64,000 bases of DNA from Stentor coeruleus (GCA_001970955.1 MPUH01000079.1:1-64000), one strand, 5' to 3'; counted from the stretch's first letter, positions 52,678-62,727 are shown. The notes: generated by a model not told the origin, from the letters alone. Made by a program: numbers and translations.

Positions 52678-53304
52678 CTATTCAGTAATTGTCGACATCT
52701 TTTCATCTGCAATTAAAAAAAGGACATCAAAACGAAGAGCTGGAAAAGGTCGTAAAGTTGGTACTGACATAAGCTCTTGACTTCTCCAAACTTCAGCTTT
52801 TCTTTTTTCAAGTATCCATTCTGTCATGTTTACAATCCCCGTAAATTGTATCATTGCCATTCTATGAATCAAACCTGTTGAGCCAATAATAAACGCTATT
52901 GGGGCCAAAAAAAACCAAGTTCTTGAAACTGAGTTTCTTTGACACTCACTAGCAATAAAAGGTGCCACAGCTAATGTGGACATATGGAGCATATTCATAA
53001 GTTTTCCTTCTGGATGCTTATAATAGTTATAAAGTTTGTAATAACATAATCCTCTATGTAAAGCTTCAAATTGATAAGCTTCTTCTTCTGTTATATCACC
53101 AAGAAGTTGCATTCTTTCAACAAATGCTTTTTTTAGAAGTCGTTCTTGATAGAAAAATGGGTAAAAATGTTTTGTCAATTTGGAGTTCGCAGCTTTTTGT
53201 AAAGAGAAGTTTATCATGCTTTTATAATACTCCCAATGATCCCAGTTTTTATCTACCAATTCATTCCATTTCTTCATCTCATCTGTGTCTTCTGCATCTT
53301 TCAT
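52678..53304 (-). CDS. Unknown two-segment membrane protein
   Basis: A 208-residue protein. The N-terminal 100 residues are hydrophilic and aromatic-rich (WNELVDKNWDHWEYYKSM, then the helix ERLLKKAFVERMQLLG). Two hydrophobic segments follow at about 108-122 and 130-148 (WFFLAPIAFIIGSTGLI), then a charged region and a C-terminal tail. No family is recognised; the size and topology fit a ciliate-specific mitochondrial or ER protein. It is the downstream member of a same-strand pair with the next gene, 65 bp apart. Start ATG 53302-53304, stop TAG. Confidence 0.75.
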   Translation of the reverse strand: MKDAEDTDEMKKWNELVDKNWDHWEYYKSMINFSLQKAANSKLTKHFYPFFYQERLLKKAFVERMQLLGDITEEEAYQFEALHRGLCYYKLYNYYKHPEGKLMNMLHMSTLAVAPFIASECQRNSVSRTWFFLAPIAFIIGSTGLIHRMAMIQFTGIVNMTEWILEKRKAEVWRSQELMSVPTLRPFPALRFDVLFLIADEKMSTITE

Positions 53305-53369
53305 AATAAAAATTATATATTTTTTTTAACACTTAGTTATGGATCATATTTGTTACTATTAAAAATTTC

Positions 53370-54095
53370 TTATTTTGTTTGGTTTTCTGTTTCTGATGGT
53401 TTTTTCTTATATTCACTGTATAATTTATTAAGAAATGGACTCCTAAATGCTTCATCAAGTATTGATTTATACTCTTCAGCTTTAGAAACTTTATGGGTGC
53501 CTTTATGCATACCAATTTTAAAAAAAGCTTCAGTATGGAAGATGTGTTTGAAATCCCAAATCTTTGAATAGCTTTTAAAGTTATCTTTGTATGAAAATTT
53601 TACTCCTTTATCAAATTCTTCAATGATTGTATCATGAACTGAATCAAAGCCTATAAATTTCTTTGCATGTTTTTTTCCTACGATTTCTGAGTATTTTTTC
53701 AAATCGGCTGATCTAAGATCTGAACCATTTAATAATCCATAATGTACTAAGAAATCTCTTGTCACATGCTGACAAGTATGGGCTCGATTATCGTATTTTT
53801 TTTTTATGGCAATTTCGCAAAAGGCTTTTGTGGCTTCACCAACAGTTGGTGTTGCAGAAAGATAACCCTGACTTCTTGTTATAGATGGGACAAGATCAAG
53901 ATATTCATAATCTACACGACAGTAACCTTTATCAGTGTATTCATATTTTATTTTTTTGCCTGTGGTTGTTATTGCTACAACGAAACAATGCTTGGATGAT
54001 AGGAGGTTTAAAGGGTTTTGGAGGTCGGTTGAACGTTCTTCGATTGTTTGGATTATTTCTTTGAGCAAGTTTGGCTTTTTGTATGTTTTTTCCAT
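53370..54095 (-). CDS. Unknown protein with possible Cys/His peptidase-like motif
   Basis: A 241-residue protein. A beta-rich first half (FVVAITTTGKKIKYEYTDKG) is followed by a helical segment with NRAHTCQHVTRDFLVHYGLL. An Asn...Cys-Gln-His-x-x-x-Asp-Phe motif of this kind recalls the NC...F segment of permuted NlpC/P60 (LRAT-like) and PPPDE folds, but the expected upstream His was not identified, so the call is weak. It is 65 bp upstream of the next minus-strand gene. Start ATG 54093-54095, stop TAA. Confidence 0.7.
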   Translation of the reverse strand: MEKTYKKPNLLKEIIQTIEERSTDLQNPLNLLSSKHCFVVAITTTGKKIKYEYTDKGYCRVDYEYLDLVPSITRSQGYLSATPTVGEATKAFCEIAIKKKYDNRAHTCQHVTRDFLVHYGLLNGSDLRSADLKKYSEIVGKKHAKKFIGFDSVHDTIIEEFDKGVKFSYKDNFKSYSKIWDFKHIFHTEAFFKIGMHKGTHKVSKAEEYKSILDEAFRSPFLNKLYSEYKKKPSETENQTK

Positions 54096-55627
54096 TAGAA
54101 TTAGGGATTATAAAAAGGTTATTATGGATTAGAGGATTTAAAGATTTTGTTGGAGGATAGGCAAATTGGATACTTTTAGGGTTGGAGATTATAAGAATGA
54201 GGTTAGGGGAAATAAAATATATTGTTTATGTTAATGGATTTGTATTTTTGCTATATGATGGGTTTTTTAGTATGAGATAGCTTTTTTGGTTTTTTTTTTA
54301 GTGTGAGATAACTTATTGGGTTTTTTTAGTTTGATATAGATTTTTAGTTTTATTAGAGATTTAGAATGGATTTCAAGAGTTTATNAAATAAAATATATTG
54401 TTTATGTTAATAGATTTGTATTTTTGCTATATGATGGGTTTTTTAGTATGAGATAGCTTTTTTGGTTTTTTTTTTAGTGTGAGATAACTTATTGGGTTTT
54501 TTTTAGTTTGATATAGATTTTTAGTTTTATTAGAGATTTAGAATGGATTTCAAGAGTTTATAAGTTTTTAGATATTTGAATATTGGAGATTATGGCTAAA
54601 TAATTTCTGAAGTAAGATTGAGTAAGTAAAAAATTTGTATCAGAAGCATAATGATCATTTGAGGTGTAATTTTTATATTTAGAAGATTTTAGTATGGTTA
54701 ATGCTATCATTTTATAATAATTATTTAAATGATGATAAATCTTCTCTATGATATTAGATGATTAAACTACAAACTGATTTTTATTACCAACAATTTACTC
54801 TATAAATCTAATCTATATCAGCATTAAACACAGTAAGTTTATTGCTTTTATGGATAAAATATTATATCAAATACCCTAATAAGCAATATAGTCTCTGAGA
54901 TAAGTATAAAAGAGTAAATGACTAAAAACTACAGATTTAATAATTTTATTTAGAGATATTAGTAATTCTAAGTTAAATTTGAAAGGATCTGACATATAAT
55001 CAAGTTGTTTTCAATACTTTTTGTGTAGGAAAAAGCTTTGGCTATTTACAGAATGTATTTGGAATTAACCATAAGATCTCATCAATTTTTAAAAAAGACT
55101 TGATGGATTATAAAAATTGTATAGAACTCGATGAATTTTTTTGGACAATTATACTATCTAAACTAAGCTCCCAGAAGTTATTATTTGATTGAAAAACTAT
55201 TTTGAATATTATAAAGTCTACTTTTACTTTTAAGGCCTGTTTCTATAATTTGTTTATCTTAAGATCTAATGATGCATATGATAAAACATACTCTAGTATT
55301 TTCTTCANTTCTATAATTTGTTTATCTTAAGATCTAATGATGCATATGATAAAACATACTCTAGTATTTTCTTCAAAGTGATTTTGTGTTCTTTCTCAAT
55401 ATTTAAACCACATTTCCTATTTTTTTCTTAAGAAAATCTGTTAGATTNCTCTAGTATTTTCTTCAAAGTGATTTTGTGTTCTTTCTCAATATTTAAACCA
55501 CATTTCCTATTTTTTTCTTAAGAAAATCATCAAAAAAACAAAATTCCCAACAACTCTTACATTATTTCCAATATTTTGATACTAATTTTTTTTTGCATTA
55601 TAAGAATTTCCCTATTTTAAAATAAAT
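54096..55627. other. Spacer inflated by three single-N duplicated joins
   Basis: Near-identical pairs flank each N: 54210-54384/54386-54561 (N at 54385), 55241-55307/55309-55375 (N at 55308), and 55359-55439/55449-55529 (N at 55448). True spacer length is probably about 330 bp shorter. No gene recognised. Confidence 0.65.
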
Positions 55628-57235
55628 ATGCTACTTTCAGCCTGTGAACAAGGGGACAAAGAAGCAGTTGAACATCTAGTTTTAACTGAGAATTTGGAAC
55701 AAAAAAATTCTCAAGGATTGACTCCACTCACTATTGCCGCAAAAATGGGCAATACAGAAATCCTAGATGTCTTACTCAACGCTGGGGCAAATTCCAATGC
55801 GACAAGTAATGTAAAATTTACTTAGTAGACCAGGCAAACACCCTTGATATTAGCTAGTTTGAACAACCATGAAGAAGTAATTAAGAAACTCTTAGAAAAA
55901 GGAGCTAATGTGAATCTTGCGGATCAAAGAGGTTGGACTCCACTTATAATCTCAGTCTATCAAAACAACGAAAGCATTGTATCACTTCTTCTTGACCATG
56001 GTTGCGATATAGAAAAAAAGGACACAGTAACATTTACATAGTTCGGCAAGCAAGCAATTGACCGGGCTAAATCCATTCAAATGATTGAGCTTCTTAAGTC
56101 AACCTTAAGTAAAATGCGTAAAGTTGCTCGTAATAACTGTTCAACATCATCTTTACGTTCCTTAACACCAACAGCTGCACGTAATTCTCAAATCCCAAAT
56201 CCTCTAATGAGACGAGGTTCTCTTGAGACTTTAGGTAGAAAATCATCATTAGAAATACGAAATTCTACACCAGAAAGACCAAAACCTGGAACACTTCAAA
56301 AAAACTCATCAGAAAAATCATTGTCAATTGACTTCAGAAGGCTTATAAGGGAAAAAGTTGACAAGAAAACTAGGGACAAATTCGGAGATTTTGAAGGAAA
56401 ATTATATAAAAAGTGGCAGCCACAGATGAAAAACTATGTAAATGAGTTTATTGAAGACTCTGGGGATACGATAAATAGGAGTTTAAGAGGGATAATTGAT
56501 GGAAAGACTAAAGATATGATGGGGAAATTAAAAGAATATACAAACCGGATTTTTGAGAATTTAAAACAAAACCAAACAACAAGTAGGCCTAGAAGTGAAA
56601 TGAAATCTCCTGGAGGTTATATTGATGATACTATAGATGAGTATATGAGTAAATCCAAGCATAAATATAGGAATAGGGTTAAAAAGACTTTAGAAACAGC
56701 AGTTGCTCGGCAAATTAAAGGATCTCTGAGCAGATTGCATTCAGAACTCTTTGAAGACCTACAGTTTTTTTTAAACTCCATGATTTCTGATCTAGAAACC
56801 ATCCCTTTGCAGCTTCCAAACTCTTTTCCTAACCCAATTAATCAGTATTTAGCCCCATCTTCTTATAAAAACTCTTCATACTTAGATCAAAATACAGGCA
56901 ACACATATAAAACTATGTCAGGAACTACAGTTCAAGAAATCAGTTATTCTAAAATCCCATCTTTATCTTTAACCCCACAACCTGAGTCTTTTAAAAATTC
57001 TTCTCCTCAAGGAACTATAAATTTACCTCCTCGAGCTCCAGCATCAATTAACTTAAATAGTTTTTTAACAAAACCTTCAGTTAAAAATATTGAAACTACT
57101 AAAGCTAACTTTGCTAAACCTCCAAAAGTAGTCAATGCAAGTCAGAGTTCAAAAGCTTTACCAAGAGTTGATGTAACTTCAACTTTGAAAGAATTTCTAC
57201 ATTTTGAACAGATGTCGAAAACTATGGATAGTTAA
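55628..57235 (+). CDS. Ankyrin-repeat protein with long basic C-terminal region, two short introns
   Basis: Exons 55628-55810, 55829-56026 and 56042-57235 give 524 residues. Residues 1-140 are about four ankyrin repeats, with GLTPLTIAAKMGN, RQTPLILASLNNH and GWTPLIISVYQNN marking repeat starts. Intron 2 (15 nt) joins KKDTFGKQAIDRA cleanly. Intron 1 has two candidate acceptors, TAGTAG: the 15-nt choice leaves a TAG stop in frame, while the 18-nt choice keeps the exact ankyrin spacing (NATSNTRQTPL). The remaining 380 residues are Ser/Asn/Lys-rich with helical stretches at about 230-340 and a Pro-rich tail. An adaptor role is inferred. Stop TAA. Confidence 0.8.
55811..55828 (+). other. Short intron with tandem TAGTAG acceptor (15 or 18 nt)
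   Basis: GTAAAATTTACTTAGTAG. A 15-nt excision at 55825 leaves TAG in frame; an 18-nt excision at 55828 keeps the ankyrin frame and spacing. The A at position 10 sits as in the other introns. Confidence 0.75.
56027..56041 (+). other. 15-nt intron 2 of the ankyrin gene
   Basis: GTAACATTTACATAG between codons; retention would place TAG in frame. Confidence 0.88.
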
Positions 57236-57598
57236 TGGGTAAAATAATAAATTTTTAGATACTTTTGTTGATTATTTTAGGATTTGTAGGGTGAATTAGC
57301 ATTTAAGATAAATAAAAGTTTGGATAATGTGTTGAAATTATGATAATAAATTCTATATGTTATGAAATGATAAAACTAATTATTTAACATCAACTAATTT
57401 AAAAGCCTCACAACCAAGCCTAAAACTCTGCATTCATTATCATATCAAAACAACCTCAAACCAATAAAAACTTCAACTTCCTAATCCTCTAAGCCAACAC
57501 CTTCCCTCATAATTTCTTACCTTTCCAACCCTTAAATCCACTAAATACCCATTACCATTATTTAAAGCTATGATTTTTAGTGTATAGTAATAATTAAC
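57236..57598. other. Spacer
   Basis: G/T-rich then strongly C/A-rich; no feature recognised. Confidence 0.5.
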
Positions 57599-58126
57599 AT
57601 GCAGAACAGGATTAAAATCATGAGAAAGAAGTCTGAAAAAGACTTGAATTTACCTCGAAGTCTCTCAGCACGTATCTCTCCTCTTGCGTTCACACAAAGG
57701 TTCATCCCAGGATCTATTGATTTCGAAGCTTTACTAAAACTCAAAGCTTATGATATAAAATCAGGTCCATCAGGGAAAAAAAACCATATCATAGTTAAAA
57801 ACTCCCCATCAGGTCCACAACTTCCTGTAAAACTTGGTAAAACCAACAGTAATCCAAGTTTGGATAAAAAAATCAATCTTCGCAAACAAAAAGAACAAAA
57901 ACTTGAAAAAGACGTTAAAGATGAAAGTACAGATGAAAATCTAGCTTATATTAACGAACTTAAGTCTAAACTTTTTGAAGTCCTTGAGGAAAACAAAAAG
58001 TTCAAAAAACAATTGCAAAGCAGGAAAAACAATAAGAAAAAAAAGCTTTGGAATGTTGTTGAAAGCTTTAAAAGTAAACTGCAAACTAAGCTCTTAGGGC
58101 ATAGTATTTCGAATAATATTATATAA
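57599..58126 (+). CDS. Unknown basic coiled-coil protein
   Basis: A 175-residue protein, Lys-rich. The first half is polar with short hydrophobic patches (SPLAFTQRFIPGSIDFEALLKL). Residues about 95-160 are a coiled coil (EDKNL-type heptads in DENLAYINELKSKLFEVLEE, then a poly-basic RKNNKKKK). No family is recognised. It converges on a Rab gene with 140 bp between stop codons. ATG 57599, TAA stop. Confidence 0.7.
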   Translation: MQNRIKIMRKKSEKDLNLPRSLSARISPLAFTQRFIPGSIDFEALLKLKAYDIKSGPSGKKNHIIVKNSPSGPQLPVKLGKTNSNPSLDKKINLRKQKEQKLEKDVKDESTDENLAYINELKSKLFEVLEENKKFKKQLQSRKNNKKKKLWNVVESFKSKLQTKLLGHSISNNII

Positions 58127-58266
58127 TTCTTATTATTAAGAAAAAAAAAAAATTGATATTTAATTCAGTGGGATAATGTATTGAATTGTTGAGAATTTAT
58201 ATAAAAATTAAGATAAGATTTAATATATAAGAGAAATATAAGTATAAGGTTAGTAATCAAAGCTTA

Positions 58267-58869
58267 TTAGAAGTTGTTACAACACTTGGATTGGTTTGAT
58301 GGCTGGGTATTCGATTTAAGATGGTTGCTAGATGAAGAAGCTCCAGAAAGAGCTGCAGGGTCACGTTTAATAATCATTTCAGACAAGGATTCGAAAACCT
58401 CTGACACACCTTCTCCTGTTTTCGCACTTATAGCGAAAAAAGGTAAACAATGAGAATCAGCAAAGGCTCTAGCCTCCATAAAATCCTTGTTTTGAACTAA
58501 ATCCATTTTATTTGCAACAAGCACAACAGCTACTTTAGGATCAGCTTTTTGTTGTATTTGCTGAACCCAGCTTTCAACATGATCAAAACTACTTCTTTCA
58601 GTTAAATCAAAGACTAAGGCAATCCCATGAACTCGTTTATAAAATGTTGTAGCTAAAGTTCGATGATACCTTTCTTGACCTGCAGTGTCCCAAATTTGTA
58701 AGTTGATTTCTCGTCCTCTAAGCTCAATAACTTTAGTCTTGTATTCTATACCTATAGTTGGCATTGTTGATAATGGGAATTCGTTTTCTGCAAACCTCAA
58801 CAAAATACAGGTTTTTCCTACGCTAGCATCGCCTAGAGTCAAAATCTTTAGTGTAGGCAGATCATCCAT
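58267..58869 (-). CDS. Rab-family small GTPase (Rab8/11-like)
   Basis: Starting at the ATG at 58867-58869 the product is 200 residues: MDDLPTLKILTLGDASVGKT. G motifs: GDASVGKTC (P loop), PTIGIEY (switch I), WDTAGQERY (G3), ANKMDL (G4) and ISAKTGEG (G5). The C-terminus is Ser/Asn-rich and ends CCNNF, a CCxxx geranylgeranylation signal like that of Rab11 (CCQNI). The frame can be read further upstream to 58905, but only across the N at 58877, where the first codons are duplicated; that extension is an assembly artefact. Stop TAA. Confidence 0.93.
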   Translation of the reverse strand: MDDLPTLKILTLGDASVGKTCILLRFAENEFPLSTMPTIGIEYKTKVIELRGREINLQIWDTAGQERYHRTLATTFYKRVHGIALVFDLTERSSFDHVESWVQQIQQKADPKVAVVLVANKMDLVQNKDFMEARAFADSHCLPFFAISAKTGEGVSEVFESLSEMIIKRDPAALSGASSSSNHLKSNTQPSNQSKCCNNF

Positions 58870-58912
58870 TTTTATANAAATCTTTAGTGTAGGCAGATCA
58901 TCCATTTTTATA
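58842..58912. other. Duplicated join around a single N at the Rab start
   Basis: 35 bases (58842-58876) are repeated exactly at 58878-58912 on either side of the N. This duplicates the first codons of the Rab gene and mimics a longer ORF. Confidence 0.85.
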
Positions 58913-59900
58913 CTATAAAAATTTAGGATTATACTTTAGACCTTGAAGTTAGTATGATTAGTCTTTTTGATAAGAATTTTTTAGTGTGAAAGCAAAAAAT
59001 TATTTGGGTTTTTTTAGGTTTTGATAGGAAATTTAGGATTTCATAGATGGATTTTGTTTTGATAGCAGAAAATTTGTTGTAGAATTGTTGGGATGGGTTT
59101 TGTTTAGGATTTAAGTTTTGAGTTTTTATGTTTTAAAGCTGACGGTTTTCGATTGATTATAAAAATTTAATTTTTTTTTTGATGAGTTTTGTGTGGGGTT
59201 TTTAAAAGAAGTCAAGTAATTCTGAGTGTTTTAAAGATAAAATACAGGCTTTTAGTTGATTAAAAGTTATAAGAGTCTAATGATTTTTTTGATAATTTAA
59301 TGAAAATTAAAATAAACGTATTATTGGTTAGAATAGTTAAATGAGTGTGCAATTTGCTGACATTTGGTTGGGCATAAGATAAATTGTCATAAAATTCATA
59401 TTTTTACTTTTTTTTAGTATAAAGTTTAGTTAAGCTTGAATTTGATGTATTTAGATTTTTATAGTATGTTTAAGTAAGGTATTGTTTAAGAAAATTATTG
59501 AAACATCAAAAATATCTACTATATCATATTAAATAAAATCATTACTAGGATTTTCTAAAACTAAACCCTAAAAATTTATCTTATGCATTCAAATATTTTC
59601 TTTATTTCATTAGGCATTTACTAAAATATAAAAATCTACTCATAACAATATATAAAATTATTATAATCTAATTTAACTTAAGTTCACATAAGCTAAACAA
59701 ATCCATAAACTTTTCAAAATTTCCAAAACTATCATAAAAAAACTACAAAAATCAGCACATTAACTAATTCAAACTATAAAAATTTCAAGATTTTGATTCA
59801 ATTTATATATATAAATATAAAAACTATCTAATAAACCTCAAAAGTTTTTAGCGCTTATATATTTATATATAAACCCCCATTGTGCCAATAGCCGCTATAA
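58870..59900. other. Spacer between divergent genes
   Basis: After the join, strongly G/T-rich to about 59480, then C/A-rich. No gene recognised. Confidence 0.5.
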
Positions 59901-61385
59901 ATGGTGTCTAAAAAACAGGGCAACGCTAACAAAAAATCTCCCCCAAGTCCCCTCACTTCATCATCCACCATACCAAAGTATTACCAAAAACGTATACTGA
60001 AGCACAAATCTTCAAGATACTCTCTAAAAATCATCAAAAACGAAAATTTTTTCATAGTGAAATCCAAATACACTGATCGAACAAGGACCATTTCTAATGA
60101 TAAAGGAAAATTCGAATGCTTAGTTGATGCAGAAAAAAACCTTAAAAAACTCGTAAGGGAAAAAAGGAGAAAAGGATATAAAGTAACTGAAAAATATGAA
60201 GGGGGTTCAGAAAGTGATAAAGAAATGCAAGAAGCCTCAGATAAAAGTGAAGAAGTATATGAAGAAGCTCTTATAATAAACACTGATGATTTCGACAATG
60301 AAAATAAAAATGAAAAAAACTTAAAAAAACACAAAGAACGAGAGGCTAACAAAAAAGAAAAAAACAAGAAAAAAAAACACCCAATAGAAAACTTAGATTT
60401 AAGTGTTGAAAAAAATCAAAAAAAATCCCCAGACGACCTTAAACGTGAAAAAGCTCAAAAAAACAACTTAAAATCCATGTGGGGTTTTTTACTAGACAAA
60501 AAACTTATAAAAAGCTATCTTCAGGATAAAGGATACAACATCTCGATGAAGTCTCTAAAAAAAATATCATTTGACGACATTGAAGAAGGGCACAAAATCT
60601 TAAAAATCATAGAAAAAGTGTTTCTTTACGCTGAAGATAAAAGCATTAAAGATCTCAGTAAAAACTTCTACAATTTATTTCCCCATTTTCTACAAAATCT
60701 GAAAGTTTATGAAATAGACAGTTCAGATAAACTTAAAAGTAAAGAAGACCTTTTATTAGAAATCGAGTATTTTAAGTTTCTTTATTCTCCATCTATTATT
60801 GATTGTCCTATATTTAATGAAGTTATGCCAGGAGAAAATTTATATGAAAGTATTTATAGGTCAATATCTGCATCTTTGTCTATAGCGCCAATATCAAAGA
60901 ATGTAATTTTAGATCATGTTTTTGAGATTCCCGATTCAGTGAATAAGTCAATTTGTTGTAATAAAGCTTTATTATGGTCTAAACATTCTAAACATACTAT
61001 TCCAAGGATATTAAAAAAAGGGTTTATTATGCCTGGAGATGAATCCCCAAGTTTACCTTATACTTATGGTAAAGGTATTTATTGTTATGATTCTTTAGTA
61101 CCTATATTACCAGATAGTGGTCGAATGGTTTTTATACTTTGTGATGTCGCTTTAGGAAAGGCTTATGAATCTTTTACTCAGGATTTTATGTTCCAAAAAG
61201 GGAATTATGATAGTGTGAAAGGAATTGGAATGATACAACCAAATACTTTTGTCACGGCTAGAGATAGGAGGTTCCCTGTAACTTTCAAAATTAATACGTT
61301 CATTCACTTTGTTTACAATATTTATGGAGTTTTCAGTAGGGAACAAATCACCCCAGTTGCCTTGGTTGAAGTTAAAATAACTTAA
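59901..61385 (+). CDS. PARP-like protein with altered catalytic triad
   Basis: A 494-residue protein with the layout of DNA-dependent PARPs. A WGR-like domain (about 40-93, ending in KRRKGYK but lacking the WGR motif itself) and a Lys-rich linker (100-185) come first. The helical regulatory domain (190-290) follows, with MKSLKKISFDDIEEGHKILK matching the PLGKLS..qI..g..vL motif, then the ART catalytic domain (about 310-494). In the latter, LLWSKHSKHT replaces LLWHGSR (catalytic His gives Ser360). GKGIYCYD keeps the triad Tyr (Y394). YNIYGVFSREQI replaces EYiVYd..QI (catalytic Glu gives Ile474). CDVALGK is retained. The fold is clear; poly-ADP-ribosylation is unlikely. ATG 59901, stop TAA. Confidence 0.85.
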   Translation: MVSKKQGNANKKSPPSPLTSSSTIPKYYQKRILKHKSSRYSLKIIKNENFFIVKSKYTDRTRTISNDKGKFECLVDAEKNLKKLVREKRRKGYKVTEKYEGGSESDKEMQEASDKSEEVYEEALIINTDDFDNENKNEKNLKKHKEREANKKEKNKKKKHPIENLDLSVEKNQKKSPDDLKREKAQKNNLKSMWGFLLDKKLIKSYLQDKGYNISMKSLKKISFDDIEEGHKILKIIEKVFLYAEDKSIKDLSKNFYNLFPHFLQNLKVYEIDSSDKLKSKEDLLLEIEYFKFLYSPSIIDCPIFNEVMPGENLYESIYRSISASLSIAPISKNVILDHVFEIPDSVNKSICCNKALLWSKHSKHTIPRILKKGFIMPGDESPSLPYTYGKGIYCYDSLVPILPDSGRMVFILCDVALGKAYESFTQDFMFQKGNYDSVKGIGMIQPNTFVTARDRRFPVTFKINTFIHFVYNIYGVFSREQITPVALVEVKIT

Positions 61386-61605
61386 TTTTTTTGAGGAATT
61401 TTGAAGTTGGGTTTTTTGATAGATTAAAATATTTTTAGAAATTTGTGAATAATAGATGATTATGGTTTAAAAAAATTGTTAGATATTCAGTTTAATGTTG
61501 GTTATTAGATTGATAGGTTTAGATTTTTTTAATAAGGGTATGGTTTAAACTTGTGATAATAAATATGCTGAAGTAAATGATTTGGGAGAAAAAGTTAATA
61601 ATAAA

Positions 61606-62712
61606 ATGTTTAGCAAAATGTATCCTTACCCAGGTTTTCAGCAGCAAACTGAAATAAACCCTCCTTATATTTTTCACTCAAACTGCAAACACACAGGTAT
61701 AACTCTTTGCACATGCCCACGGGCAGACGCTAACAAAATAAATTTATCCAGTCTAGAAACCCTAAATTTCAATCTCTCCCAATGCATGAAATTTAGGAAA
61801 ATCGAAAAAGAGCGAATCCAAAGATTACCTTCATATCCTAACCCCCCAGTTAAAGGTCACATAAAGCTTGATTCACAAATATGCGACTACTGCAACAAAC
61901 TTGTCAGCAACTTTCAAAAAGTAACCATGGAAGATTATGAACATAAAGAAACCAGTTCATTACATCTATGTAGAGACTGTTATCCTGGTGATGCTCAAAA
62001 CAAAAAAACCTTATCTTTATCAGCAAGAAAAAAGAAATTCGGTAAACTTTTAGACTTAGGAACTACACAAAGCGAACTTGCCCGTAGAGGAAGACCCCGT
62101 ATCCATTCAAGAGATGATGATTTTATACAATGTTATTTTCCTAAATGCCTTAAAAGGAATCTTAAAATTAATGAAGACTCTGATTTACTTACTTGTAAAA
62201 AATGTACCAGGACTTTTCATGCTGGATGTGCTGATCCACCTTTAAAAGTTAATTTGGTATCTAGATTCCCATGGTATTGTTTGGAATGTAAAATTTGTTG
62301 TATTTGTTTTAAATTGAGAGAAGAGAGTCATGTTTTGATTTGTGATGCTTGTGATAGGGTTTTTCATTCAAAGTGCTTGAAAATTAGCAATTCAGGGAGC
62401 TTTTTGTGTCAGGATTGTATAAATTGTAGGAATTGTAATAAGGTTTTGCAACCCCCACAGGAAGATCCGAATACAATTTGGGTTAGTGGGCTTAGATATT
62501 GTGAAGACTGTTATATAAAAGTACAGGAAAGGATGTTTTGTCCTGTTTGTGTGAAAGTGTATACAGAGGAATCAGATGAGGCATTTATTATGTGCGACAA
62601 CTGTCAGTTATGGGTGCATTCCGCATGTGAGAAACTAACCGAAGAGCAGGTATTAGCTCATGAAGGTAAGCAGTTCAATTGTTCCAGATGTAGATTCGAA
62701 ATAACTAAATAA
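61606..62712 (+). CDS. PHD-finger chromatin protein
   Basis: A 368-residue protein starting at ATG 61606 (an upstream TTG in frame at 61582 is not a start). The N-terminal region has scattered Cys/His pairs (SNCKHTGITLCTCP and ICDYCNKLVS...HLCRDCY), possibly a zinc-binding module. Residues about 175-365 hold three PHD-type fingers: C-x-C...LTCKKCTRTFHAGC..WYCLEC, then CCICFKL...LICDACDRVFHSKC...FLCQDC with CRNCNK, and finally MFCPVCVKVY...IMCDNCQLWVHSACEKL...CSRC. Such arrays read histone tails, as in MLL and DPF proteins. The basic segment ARRGRPRIHSRDD resembles an AT-hook (RGRP). Stop TAA, only 15 bp before the next ATG. Confidence 0.85.
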   Translation: MFSKMYPYPGFQQQTEINPPYIFHSNCKHTGITLCTCPRADANKINLSSLETLNFNLSQCMKFRKIEKERIQRLPSYPNPPVKGHIKLDSQICDYCNKLVSNFQKVTMEDYEHKETSSLHLCRDCYPGDAQNKKTLSLSARKKKFGKLLDLGTTQSELARRGRPRIHSRDDDFIQCYFPKCLKRNLKINEDSDLLTCKKCTRTFHAGCADPPLKVNLVSRFPWYCLECKICCICFKLREESHVLICDACDRVFHSKCLKISNSGSFLCQDCINCRNCNKVLQPPQEDPNTIWVSGLRYCEDCYIKVQERMFCPVCVKVYTEESDEAFIMCDNCQLWVHSACEKLTEEQVLAHEGKQFNCSRCRFEITK

Positions 62713-62727
62713 AGCTTCACCATTAAA

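Noticed and set aside
58870-58905. N-terminal extension of the Rab gene across the N
   Set aside because: It repeats the first codons exactly across the N and is explained by an assembly join.
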